Shown here: positions 11,143 to 21,150 of the stretch, piece by piece
Layout of the letters: every line of letters starts with the position of its first letter
How positions within the stretch are numbered: the stretch's first letter is position 1
NCBI GenBank assembly: GCA_002812745.2
Contig: NCSJ02000007.1
Coordinates: 248,001-312,000 of the forward strand
Direction of reading: 5' to 3'
Source: Scytalidium lignicola
Lineage: Eukaryota > Ascomycota > Leotiomycetes
DNA length: 64,000 nucleotides
The notes under the pieces: model-generated
The model's input: only the letters and a program-made list of their open reading frames with translations
What the model was told of the DNA's origin: nothing
Database searches by the model: none
Made by a program: the position numbers and the translations under genes

Positions 11143-12624
11143 ATGGCCAAGTTTACGCTTGTGATGGCTCTGACGCTCATGAACTGCTGCTTCGGCGGGG
11201 TCATGGCAAACTGCACCATCACTGCCTATGGTGAATCTGGGGATGTTCTTATAAAAGGCACAGTGCTCACCGAAAAAGGGCCTCTTTCAGATGGTTATGT
11301 CTTCGTGCAAGGTAACAAGATTACACATGTCGGCAGCGACAGCGACAGAGGGATCCATATTGAAGATGCCACGATTATCAAGTGCGATAGGTCCGTCATC
11401 TCACCGGGGTTCATCAACGTGCACGAACACATCAAATACGCGACAGTCAGCCCTCTGCCCAACAGCGGCATTATTTACAGCCATCGTCATGAGTGGCGAG
11501 CTGGCGTGAATGGTCACAAGATGGTCTTGGTGGAAGTCAACGGAACAGACGAAGCAGCCGCTAAATGGGGGGAGCTCAGACACATTTTCTCCGCGACAAC
11601 TTCTATTGTGGGAGAGGACATGGCTCCTGGCCTTGCTCGTAATCTTGACCATGTCCTTGGGTTAGAAGAAGGGCTCACGGCACCGAGTAATACTTATGCC
11701 ATCTTTCCTCTTGACGACGCCAACGGTGTGGTACGATCTGGAGACTGTGACTACGGTCCCAATGCAATAGACCAGACAACCGCCGGTAGATATTATCGTT
11801 ACATTGCACACATCGGGGAGGGACTTGGTCCCGAAGCTCAGAACGAATTTCGTTGCCTGTCGGACAAGAATTTTGATATTGACCAAATGCCAGACGGCGG
11901 TGGTAAGAGTACAGACATCATCTCGGCGAATATCGGTCTTGTCCACGCGTTAGGATTATCGCAGGCTGACTTTGATTTTGTAGCTCAACGCAATGCAAAA
12001 GTGGTCTGGTCACCTCGGAGCAATATCTTCCTTTATGGCAAAACTCTGAACATCACATATCTTCTCGACGCAGGTATCACAGTGGCGCTGGGCACCGACT
12101 GGGTTCCATCAGGCTCAGCTACCATGGCAAGGGAAGCGGTGTGCGCTTTAGAAGTCACCAAGTTCAGTTATCGCCAGAACATAGAGTCTAAAACCTTGTG
12201 GGAAATGATGACTATCAATGCAGCAAAGGTAGCCGGGTTTGAAAACGCGTTAGGGTCTCTCGAAGAAGGCAAGTTAGCGGACATCGCCGTTTTCGGTGGC
12301 CGGCAAACAGGCGACCCATATGCTCAAGCTATTTACGCTCCCCAAGAAGATATCCAGCTCGTCATGCGTGGTGGCAAGGTACTTGTTGCCACTTCTGGGT
12401 TTGAACCACTAGCATCAGGCCCATGTGAGACTGTCTGGTTCGGTAGCGTAAGCAAGATGGTGTGTGTGCAAGCTGAACTCAACAGCACATTCGCAGCATT
12501 TGAAGCCTCACTGGGCGGTGTATATCAGGCAGTCCTACCTGGCATTCCTCCTGGTGAACCCACTTGCGATCCTATCCGAGAAAACGTGCTTATAGCTCAA
12601 TCAAATATCGGTGGATTTGCCTAA
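11143..12624 (+). CDS. Secreted amidohydrolase-family metal-dependent hydrolase
   Basis: Single-exon protein of 493 residues when started at the first ATG (MAKFTLVMALTLMNCCFGGV). This begins with a hydrophobic signal-peptide-like segment, so export is likely. The body is an amidohydrolase TIM-barrel of the chlorohydrolase/deaminase type, whose members hydrolyse C-N or C-Cl bonds on rings. Metal-site signs are the HxH motif in GFINVHEHIKYA near residue 95, a histidine in YIAHIGEG, a histidine in GLVHALGL and the late aspartate in ALGTDWVPSGSA. The C-terminal composite beta-domain closes with SLEEGKLADIAVFGG. Several cysteines in the last 80 residues fit an oxidised, secreted protein. Substrate unknown. 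Confidence 0.87.
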   Translation: MAKFTLVMALTLMNCCFGGVMANCTITAYGESGDVLIKGTVLTEKGPLSDGYVFVQGNKITHVGSDSDRGIHIEDATIIKCDRSVISPGFINVHEHIKYATVSPLPNSGIIYSHRHEWRAGVNGHKMVLVEVNGTDEAAAKWGELRHIFSATTSIVGEDMAPGLARNLDHVLGLEEGLTAPSNTYAIFPLDDANGVVRSGDCDYGPNAIDQTTAGRYYRYIAHIGEGLGPEAQNEFRCLSDKNFDIDQMPDGGGKSTDIISANIGLVHALGLSQADFDFVAQRNAKVVWSPRSNIFLYGKTLNITYLLDAGITVALGTDWVPSGSATMAREAVCALEVTKFSYRQNIESKTLWEMMTINAAKVAGFENALGSLEEGKLADIAVFGGRQTGDPYAQAIYAPQEDIQLVMRGGKVLVATSGFEPLASGPCETVWFGSVSKMVCVQAELNSTFAAFEASLGGVYQAVLPGIPPGEPTCDPIRENVLIAQSNIGGFA

Positions 12625-13845
12625 CGTTATTCATTTGGTACTGGGCACACAGTATACCATTTAGATCACAATGGCAATTGGTCCAATTAAGGGTGTGTGG
12701 CCCGTGCACAAAAAAGGCACAATACTGTGGTAGGGAATTATGAACGCTGATTAGTAAGAACATAAATTGGGTCTGAGCTAGACAGCGCCTTGTAGCGCAC
12801 GACTCAATCAACCTTTTTCTACTTTTTACTTGGGACTGGTTCCTCGGTCTTCTCCCCTTCCTGTGTCTTTTGCATGCTAGACTTTTTGTGTTCTCGAGTC
12901 TATTCATTCATGCGTCGTACATTCTGATTGTGCACATCACTACTGACTCTCACAATACCAGTTGGGGTTAATTTTTAAATTTATAATTTTGCAAGTTGAA
13001 ATCAAAAATGGATTAAGCCCATCGACCTGATTTTATCTTTGAAATTGAGGATAATTTGGTCCATTTGAACGTGTAATACAAAGTATTAATATACATTAAA
13101 GTTAAGCGTCACAAGGTTGTTAGCGCTTGTCACAGGTTGACCCGTTGAAAGGCCTCAAGGCCTATCCCCAATATCACTGCTCTGGGCAAGTTTAACCGTC
13201 CATCCCCCTCACCAAGTCCCAGCAAACCCTTTGTCCTGCGTGACTCTTTTGAACTTCCGCTTTATACTAAAGCACTTTAAGATTTTAGGGCTCTTGTAGG
13301 CAATTGACTGTAGTCGGAAATGCGCGTCTCCTCTTTAAAGGCCCTTGTGTTGACCCCTTAACTAGCTATCCTCTTCTTTTGAACTCGAGAGTAATCGATT
13401 ATAAGAACTATTGTATCTTGGACAATATCTCAAACATGTAGTGCCACAGTCAGAAGTATAGACGGATCGATGACAATATGTGTTAAATAGGGGGGGGCTA
13501 TGAGAACTTTATCATATCGATCGTTTGACTCTCTTCAGTCCTATTACTTTGACCTCAGGATACTGAGTAGTAGGTTTCCAGCTGGCCTTAAGTGGACCCT
13601 TATAAACATTTAAACTTTAAACTAACTTTTGGAACTCCTGGTAATTCCTGCAAACTCCTGAGCTGGTCATAATAGAGCTCGGTAAATGCATCGTAATTCT
13701 GGCACAGTGCCTGATTTATGAGATAATATACTGGTAAATTCGTTAAGTGCGGAGTCACTAAACGCTTATTAGACAAATAATACTAAAATAACCTTGTAAT
13801 TTAAATACAAAATCTTTAATACAGATCCTTTATTTCAAAAGTATA
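12625..13845. other. Long intergenic stretch, no gene seen
   Basis: 1.2 kb of AT-biased sequence between the amidohydrolase and the HET-ankyrin gene. Open frames are short and without recognisable domains. It holds a G run at 13490 and short palindromes only. It may contain decayed repeat DNA, but I could not define an element. Confidence 0.4.
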
Positions 13846-15400
13846 TTATGTAGCTTGATCTTTTTTGTGAATCCGGATTAATATAGGAATGAGCGTAAAC
13901 AAAATTAACATTATGAGTAATGCACCACATAGTTCTCCCATTTCACGCGACTGTAAGCAGCAATTGATGAAAGGTCCAAACGTGGACTTAATCTTTGCCT
14001 TCGTATTACCCATCACATCATCCCTCCGGTGTGCCCCATTCTTGAGAAGTAGCTTGACGATATCCCTATACCCGTTACAAGAGGCCCAGAACAGTGGAGT
14101 CTTGCCTTCGTTATCCCTCCAGTTGGCATCGGCGCCCTCCATGAGCAGCTGCTTGACAACAGGCCAATGCCCGTTCTTAGCGGCCAAGAGAAGCGGACTC
14201 CTGCCCTTGCTGTCCGTCCATTCAATCTCAGAGCCCCTCCCTGGTAGTAGAGGAATGACAACGTCGTTCTCAGTTTGAATGTCCACATGGGGATTCAAGC
14301 TCTCGTTATCACTGTATTTATACTCAGAATCAACATTGTTATCACTTATCTGGGTCCTGGCATTGCTTTCGAGCAACATCTTGACAATTTGCTCAGCCAT
14401 TTTCAGCAGCCAACAACAAAGGAGTCCGACCCTCTAAATCCCTCAGCTTGGTATCATTGCCGCCCTCAAGCAACAGCTCAACCATAGTTTTGGATCCTTT
14501 ATCAACAGCTAATAGTAGAGGAGTCTGGCTCTCCTTATTTCTTGATTCGGTATTTGCACCTTTTTTAAGCAGTAGCCCAACAACATGAGCGTATCCATTT
14601 TCAACGGCCAATAGCAGAGCAGTTTGACCTTCGTTATTCTTTGCTTCCATCTGAGCACCGCTTTCAAGCAATAGTGCAACAGTGGCTTCATGTCCGTTTT
14701 TAATAGCTAATAATAAAGGAGTCTGGTCTTCGGCATTTCTTGATTCGGTTTCAGCACCGCCTTCAAGCAGCAGTTTAACAATGTTATCATATCCATTCTT
14801 CGCAGCAAATAATAAAGGATTTTGACCTGTATTATCTTTTAACTCAGTATCAGCGTTATTTTGAAGTAATAACTTAACAATAACATCGTTGTTATTCCTG
14901 GTAGCCAATAGTAAAGGAGTATGACCTTCAGCATTCCTCGACTCAGTTCCAGCACGGCTTTCAAGCAATGACTTAGCAATAGCATCGTTGTTATTCCTGG
15001 TAGCCAATAGTAAAGGAGTATGACCTTCAGCATCCCTCGACTCGGTTCCAGCACTGCTTTCAAGCAATGATTTAACAACATCGTTGTTGTTATTCTTAAC
15101 AGCTAATATCAATTCTTTGTCATCTTTTGACTCGGTGTCAGCTTTGACTAATTTAAGCAGTAACTTAACAGCAGCATTATCCTGATTTTGAATGGCTAGC
15201 AATAAAGAAACTCGGCCGTGAATATCTTTTGACACCGTTTTAGCACCATTCTCAAGTAATAACTTAACCATGGTGTCGTGTTTATTTTGAACAGCCACCA
15301 ATAATGGCGTTCGGCCCTCATTATCCCTTGAATCTATTTCGGCGTCGTACTTAAGTAAAAGCTTGGCGATGATGTTATACCCTCTCTCAGCGGCCAACAA
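13846..15400 (-). CDS. C-terminal ankyrin repeats and membrane helix of the HET-ankyrin gene (two frames)
   Basis: Continuation of the HET gene above, in two further frames: 15400-14393 and 14400-13846. The first encodes about nine 33-residue ankyrin repeats (consensus E(G/D)xTPLLLAxxNGxxxxVKLLLxxGAxTES). The second adds two more repeats, then ends in a hydrophobic helix, LCGALLIMLILFTLIPILI, followed by a short basic tail. Each frame change falls inside a repeat, between TP and LLLAAERG at about 15390 and after LLLAAENG at about 14397. Each would need a 2-base addition or 1-base removal to heal. The repeat register continues perfectly across both. It may be a recent pseudogene, or a misassembly within near-identical repeats. 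The C-terminal helix suggests membrane attachment, unusual for HET proteins. Confidence 0.75.
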
Positions 15401-17363
15401 CAGGAGTCCGGCGCTCGTGATCTCTCAGTTCGACGTTAGCACGATGCTTAAGCAGCATCTCCACTACGACTTCATGCTTGCTCACAGTGGCCCACCACAA
15501 CGGTGTCGAGTTATAATCGTTATTATCCCTTATATTGGATTCAATATAATATCTGGTTAGAAGCATCTCAACCGCAGCCACTTGTCCACTTTCTGACGCA
15601 TACGATAGTGGCGAGCGCCCACTGCCGTCTCTCAAATGGCTTGGAGTATCTTCTCGAGCTAAAAATATATCGATTACCGCTACATGTCCATTCTTTGCAG
15701 CGTGTGACAACGGTGTTAGTCCATCTTTATCCTCAGAGTGTGGTGTAACGTCAATACGTGTCAGCAAGAACCAGACCGCCTCATCATATCCGCCTCCTGC
15801 CGCGTATGACAATGGTGTTCGTCCATTTTCATCTCTCGAATTAGCCTCAACGTTGTTCTGGGCCAGCAGCAGCCATAATACTTTCGTGTGGCCTCTCTGT
15901 GCCGCGTATGACAGTGGTGTTCGTCCATACCTATCCTTAGAGTCGACTTGTATTGTCCTCTGGGCTAGCAACCAGCGTACCCTTTCCACATCCCCTTGCT
16001 TCGCAGCATATGATAATGCCGTGCGTTTATGCTTATCACTCAAGTCGGTTTGCTTGTCGCTTTGGGCTAATAACAAGCGCACCTCTTCTACTTGCCCCCG
16101 TTCTGCTTTGTCGGACAATAACGCCAGCTCCTTTTCATCTATTAAAGTCAAGTCCATAGGTGCTATGGCTAGTGGTTGCTTTATAACGGATTCAAAATTT
16201 GTCAAATTTTCATCAAAAAGTTCCAAATTCGAGCTTTGGAAATTGTGCCTTCGATCGTTGGATTGTTGCGGAACACATATTTTTCTTGCAGCATACTGAG
16301 ACGGTCGAAAATATTTGGCATTAACCAACTCCAATTTCTCATACTGAACCCTGTCGAAGCTCTTCATAGTGAGAAAATTGTCTCTCAAGTAGATCCCAAC
16401 AAACATATCTTGCTTCCCGAGCTTTGTACAATTCAGAATAGCAAGTCCAAGTCCTCTGTGGCCTATCCCTATAAACGGTAGTTCTACATGGATCCCCATG
16501 TTGCTTCTGGTCCAGGGACTATTGGGGAATATGGAAGAACGGGGTCCGACGATTATGTCAGCGCAGTCCTTAAACGCATCTACAGAAGTTGCTAGAAGTC
16601 CGCCGCGGTTCTGTTTATCAGACTTCCATGCAAAAATGCTGTGGTCATTCCACTTTTTCATGATCTCCTCCTGGAGCCTGATAAAAGCATTTTCCGCTTC
16701 GCCATAAATTGGAGGCATATTGATACCAAATATACCCATTAAGCAATAAGCTTTATCCTCAAGCCTCGATGTTTTCCTGTTTGTAGCCCATGACATTCTT
16801 TGTGCGACACTAGCCGTTTCGAGGGCGTCATCTCCTGAGAGAATACGGATAGGTATGCCGGTGATCTCAGAGATGTCTTGTCGTAGATCTGACTTAGTAC
16901 CAATTACCTGCCAATGCTGATTGAGGAATATTAACTTTGTGGGCGCAATGAGTTCTTGAAGCGTCCATCCTCGGGTAAACCATCTGCTTGCTGAGAGTTC
17001 TGGATATACAGGATTGTCCACCTGATTTACGATATCGAATGACACATCAGCCAAATAGGCATAGCACACTTCAGCCGACTGGTACCAACGATACATAGAA
17101 TTGATCGCTTCGGAGAGCTCTGTGCTGTTAGTCTTGTCAATACAACATGTATCGATCCAGACAAACTCGAAATTGTCAGCTTTAGCTATGGAACAAAAAT
17201 TCTTGACTTTCTCATATCCTTTCTTGGCTTCCGAATTGGCCCTTCTCATATCCTGCAGGGTAACTTCTTCCTCACCCCATGTGTGTGAGAGGACAGCATA
17301 CTGCGGGACGTCCTCGCCTCCAAATTCTCTGATCTCGAAAGTTTCCGTATTAATTAGATGCAT
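15387..17363 (-). CDS. HET-domain protein with ankyrin repeats (N-terminal part)
   Basis: The N-terminal 250 residues form a heterokaryon-incompatibility (HET) domain, linked in fungi to non-self recognition and programmed cell death. Seen are YAVLSHTWGEEEVTLQDM near residue 22, FVWIDTCCIDKTNSTELSEA, the YRWYQSAEVCYAYLADV segment, SRWFTRGWTLQELIAP, and the trailer EDKAYCLMGIFGINMPPIYG with DHSIFAW. A linker of about 150 residues follows, then ankyrin repeats from about residue 415 (LLSDKAERGQVEEVRLLLAQ onward). Start is the ATG at 17363 directly before HLINTETFEI, the normal beginning of this family. The frame stops at 15387 within an ankyrin repeat, and the repeats continue in another frame, so the original protein was much longer. 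The combination is well known in Leotiomycetes and Sordariomycetes. Confidence 0.88.
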   Translation of the reverse strand: MHLINTETFEIREFGGEDVPQYAVLSHTWGEEEVTLQDMRRANSEAKKGYEKVKNFCSIAKADNFEFVWIDTCCIDKTNSTELSEAINSMYRWYQSAEVCYAYLADVSFDIVNQVDNPVYPELSASRWFTRGWTLQELIAPTKLIFLNQHWQVIGTKSDLRQDISEITGIPIRILSGDDALETASVAQRMSWATNRKTSRLEDKAYCLMGIFGINMPPIYGEAENAFIRLQEEIMKKWNDHSIFAWKSDKQNRGGLLATSVDAFKDCADIIVGPRSSIFPNSPWTRSNMGIHVELPFIGIGHRGLGLAILNCTKLGKQDMFVGIYLRDNFLTMKSFDRVQYEKLELVNAKYFRPSQYAARKICVPQQSNDRRHNFQSSNLELFDENLTNFESVIKQPLAIAPMDLTLIDEKELALLSDKAERGQVEEVRLLLAQSDKQTDLSDKHKRTALSYAAKQGDVERVRWLLAQRTIQVDSKDRYGRTPLSYAAQRGHTKVLWLLLAQNNVEANSRDENGRTPLSYAAGGGYDEAVWFLLTRIDVTPHSEDKDGLTPLSHAAKNGHVAVIDIFLAREDTPSHLRDGSGRSPLSYASESGQVAAVEMLLTRYYIESNIRDNNDYNSTPLWWATVSKHEVVVEMLLKHRANVELRDHERRTPVVGR

Positions 17364-17984
17364 GGCCTTACTTGGGATAGGCTCTTGGTAGTTGGATTGC
17401 CAAGACTAGATGTTGTGGGTAGGACGAGAAAGTGCAAGCCAAGCTTCTGAATGTAGTGGATTGAGGCCCCAAGCCGAATTAGTAACCTGTTAGTCAACCT
17501 AGTTAGCTCAGCTCGAGTAGCTTGGCTAGTGCAAAGTAATGAGAACATTGAGGAGAAAAGGGAGAGTTGGATTACGCGCAAATCACATGCTGAGGAGAGA
17601 AGACTTATGACAAGTAATATTCTGTTGCGGTAATATATTTTACATTCGCTAGGCGGTTTTCTTGTCGCCTTGCTGAGCCCCTTTAGAGAAAGTCAAAGCG
17701 CTGAGAATGCCGAGTGCGGTGGCTGAGTACAACAAAAAAATTCTTCATCCCTAGCAACGAAGCAGACTCGACAATAATCGTGCTTCTAGAGGCCATTATG
17801 CCCTGGGTCACAACGAGGTTGGGCGCCCACAAATTATGGGATTGGGGAAGGTCAACGAGCGCTACTGCGCTGTATCACGTGACTGCAAGTGATTTAGAAT
17901 TGTTGTGATACAGTATACGCAGGCACACAGTATATGTAGTACTGGAGATACTGTATTTACTTACGGCTTCCGGTAGAGTACGTA
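17364..17984. other. Upstream region of the HET gene
   Basis: Contains the promoter and 5' UTR of the minus-strand HET gene. At its right side there are several ACAGTAT/ATACTGT words near 17910-17955. No gene seen. Confidence 0.4.
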
Positions 17985-18218
17985 AGGGGGTGTCAACAAG
18001 TACAGTACTGGGCCACCCCATGTGAGGCTATGAGCCAATCGTTCAACCTAAAATTCACGCTGCTTTGATGTGGGTAAGCGATTACACTGTTTTCAAATTC
18101 CAGTGCCACGCAATAATTCAACAGTTTATCTAAAATAGCGATAGAAAATCTCCTGATTTGGCCAAAAAAACACTCGCTTGCAGGGGGTTGGCCAGTACTG
18201 TATTTGTTGAGACCCTCT
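17985..18218. mobile_element. MITE with ~40-bp terminal inverted repeats and TA target site
   Basis: The left end AGGGGGTGTCAACAAGTACA (from 17985) is the reverse complement, with few changes, of the right end ending at 18218 (AGAGGGTCTCAACAAATACA when reversed). The similarity runs on through CAGTACTGG(G/C)CCACCCC/CAACCCC. TA dinucleotides flank both ends (17983-17984 and 18219-18220), as for Tc1/mariner-type insertions. The 234-bp interior has no coding capacity. Confidence 0.75.
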
Positions 18219-18431
18219 TACATACGGTTGTAAAGGCCACACGCTAACGTTGCCAAGCGATTAATACACTAAAATATTAATCTATTCCATTTTAATCAAA
18301 TACGGATGTCGCCTTCAAAAGTAATGTCGCAAACTAAAAACGCCACTTTTCTGTAAATGGCCATATGTTGCGAGTACTCCCTCAAGCCTTACAGGCTAAG
18401 ATAGCCTATTTTAGCGTTGTTGTCTCAAATG

Positions 18432-18610
18432 TATCCCATGGGGCCCGGCTCGTTTAAACTCGTCAAAATTCGTCAGGCAAGAATTCATATACAAGGATAT
18501 CAATCATCGAGAGCCTTTCATTTCCAACAAAAGGCCAATCAAGACACTTTTCATTTTAAGGTACGACGCTAAAAGTGGCCTCAAAGTGGCCTCCCGGGCC
18601 CCATGGGATA
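18432..18610. mobile_element. Small element with perfect 17-bp inverted termini
   Basis: TATCCCATGGGGCCCGG at 18432-18448 is exactly inverted at 18594-18610. The interior (179 bp overall) contains CCACTTTTAGCGTCGT in reverse orientation, which recurs in the element at 25704-25837. No coding capacity and no clear target duplication. Confidence 0.65.
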
Positions 18611-20220
18611 GACATTCTCACTAGTGCTTTAGTATGGTCTCTGCAAAATCGACTCCTACACCACCAAAATTACCACAAATGCTGGAAGGTTTAAGCGAGA
18701 TGCAAAGTTTAAGCGAAAACACTTTTATACAGTACTACTCCCTTACTTCACCTGGCAATTTTACAATAAATTTCTATAGGAGATATATAATTAAAATCAA
18801 TATTTCTGTTGATTTGAGCCTGCCATTCTGATATATCCTATTCGAGTTAATTGCAATTCATTAGTTGTTGTGGTATTCTGTACAAAAAAAATACAGAATT
18901 AGCAGGAGTCAATTTTACAGAGGGTAGGAGTCGATTTAGCTGAGACCTTTAGTATCTATCAATCAGAGACTTTAACTGCATGATATCCTTGAATATAAAT
19001 TTTAGCATTACAAATTTTAAGCAAGTGAGCGGATAACTAGGCGATTTTTAGGCTACCTAAGCCTTGTAATATGCTCTAATTATAACATGTTCAGCATTAA
19101 GTACAACTACTATAATACTGTATGGCTGGTACAGATGTGGAAATTGTAGCGTTGTTAATGCTACTCGAATACTTTTGCAGTCTTCCTCCGTACGTCTCCA
19201 CCTTTAACGAACGAACTTACTATAATTCCTCTATTTCGGTAATAACTTCGAAGCAGACGACCTCTGAGCCTCTCTGAATAGCAAAGGCACTCTTTACCTC
19301 CTGCCCTGAAAGGTAGCGATGAGGTCTACAGTGATGGTAGCAGAACTTCCTATTTACTTAGCAAAATGGATCCATATTTGAAGTATTTAGTAGTGGCTTG
19401 GCAGTTTTAGCGTAGGTGTGGCCCTTACAACCGCATCCCTTCCGGTATGGAGCTATGGCCCCTGTTTTCCGCTATATGGCAACTTTTATAATTATTACTA
19501 ATTGTTATTAATGTTAACATGATCATATGTAAGCTAGAATCATATGTTGGTACGAACTTAAGTTACTTATAGTTAACAACAGTTAATAACTATATGAACA
19601 CGTAATATCTTTATAGATTGGAGAACTTACGTTCACCGTAGAGGTGAACCGACAATTACTAATTACCAATGGTCTGTGCTTTGACTCCCTACATTAGTAA
19701 ACACTGGAGATCTTGCCAGGACCGATTTCAATCGATTTTAACTCTAGGTAGGGGCATTGTATAATTTGTATCCTCCTCTTTCGCCTTACGAGTTATGTAG
19801 TCGATCCTCAGGGAGTTTGAGACATGATGCCGTCCACAAGACGTGATCAGATTATCACACCCTCTAGCTCTAAAACTTATGCTTGAAGTCAAGAATTCAT
19901 GCAACTATGATAAGACTCCCAAACTCGATAGTTGATTTACAATATATGCAGGGGGTAGAATGGCGCCATCCAGCCCACTGCAACGTAGAAGTTGGAGGAC
20001 GAACTAGAGTTGACAATCCACATATTGTACTTCTCTCAATTATTAATACACTTTCAATTATTAAGCAATGGCACTTGATCCCATTTAAACTTAATATAGA
20101 TGCTCTTTTCNTTTTTTTCAAGCCTCTAAACAACAAACTTCATTACCCGATACTTCACACTTACTTCCAATTCATTTCTTCTAATTCTCGACACTTACAA
20201 TACTTTCTAAGGAATAGCCA
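18611..20220. other. Gene-poor stretch before the SDR gene
   Basis: AT-rich sequence without a convincing gene. A perfect 8-bp hairpin, ATTCTGTA/TACAGAAT, closes an A-run loop at about 18874-18898. Decayed repeat DNA is likely at 19100-19860. The last 300 bp should hold the SDR promoter, and include one N at 20111 beside a T run. Confidence 0.35.
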
Positions 20221-21029
20221 ATGTCCAAACCAATTCTTTTAGTCCTAGGGGCTGGTAACAATATTGGCCTTCATACTGCTTCTTTCTTTGCCAAACGAGG
20301 CTACCGCGTAGCTGTCGTCTCTCGGTCTATCTCTCCCCAGGACTATCCTCAGTATTTAGCTATCAAGGCTGATCTCGCAGATTCGGAGGCAATAAAAGGG
20401 GTGTTTGACCAGGTTAGAAACGAGTTGGGTGAACCTAATGTGGTTCTCTACAATGGTAATACCCAATTTTAACTCTCCACGTTGGAAGTGCCAGAAAAGC
20501 TAACAGATACAGCGGCTACTTTTGCTAAATCAAATAACCATATTTTTGACATACCAGTCGCCGCATATCAAAACTCACTGCAAATAAATGTAGTCGCTCC
20601 GTATCTTGCCGCTCAACTTTCTGTTGAGGGCTTCTCCAAAATCAATAACGGGGGGCCCAAAACNTTTTCTCTACACAGGAAATTGTCTAAATGGTCAAAT
20701 TATGCCTAATCTCTGGACTCTGGGTGTAGGAAAATCAGCGACTGCGCACGCAATATCTGCTGCTGCCCAGTTTTATGCTAATAATGGATATGGGTTTGTG
20801 CTCCCAGATATTTTATTAACTTTGAGATAAAGAAATAAAGAGGCCTGAGCTAACAAATCAAATCAGTTTTTACTATGTAGATGAAAGGAAACTGGATGGA
20901 GGGCCTGCGTTTAATGTAAACGGAGAAGCTCACGCAGAAATGTTTTGGCAGTTGAGCCAGTTGAAGAAACAGGAGAACCCGCTCGTTACTTTTGTTCCTG
21001 GGAAGGGAAGAGTGGATTTCGATAAATAG
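20221..21029 (+). CDS. Short-chain dehydrogenase/reductase-like protein (possibly damaged)
   Basis: NAD(P)-binding Rossmann-fold protein: MSKPILLVLGAGNNIGLHTA gives the glycine-rich GxGxxIG turn, followed by RVAVVSRS, ADLADSEAIKGVF and VVLYNG. The family-specific C-terminal half is present as FLYTGN, TLGVGKSATAHAISAAAQFY and, after an intron (20794-20866), YYVDERKLDGGPAFNVNGEA. The end is a TAG at 21027. Two blemishes occur. A TAA at 20470 is in frame, and could be removed by a very short 39-bp intron (20459-20497, GTAATA...GCCAG), or else is a nonsense change. The N at 20664 shifts the frame; dropping it restores GPKTFLYTGN. So the gene is either intact with a short intron or a very young pseudogene. 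Substrate unknown. Confidence 0.7.
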
Positions 21030-21150
21030 GATGTTAGAAAGTCAGAGTGGAGCCTGAAATCGAAAATATAAGGACTCTAGAATAAGCCCATTTAGAATGA
21101 ATAATATGTGCCCGTAACATTTAGCAAATTCCGAAGGCTTATACGTCCCA

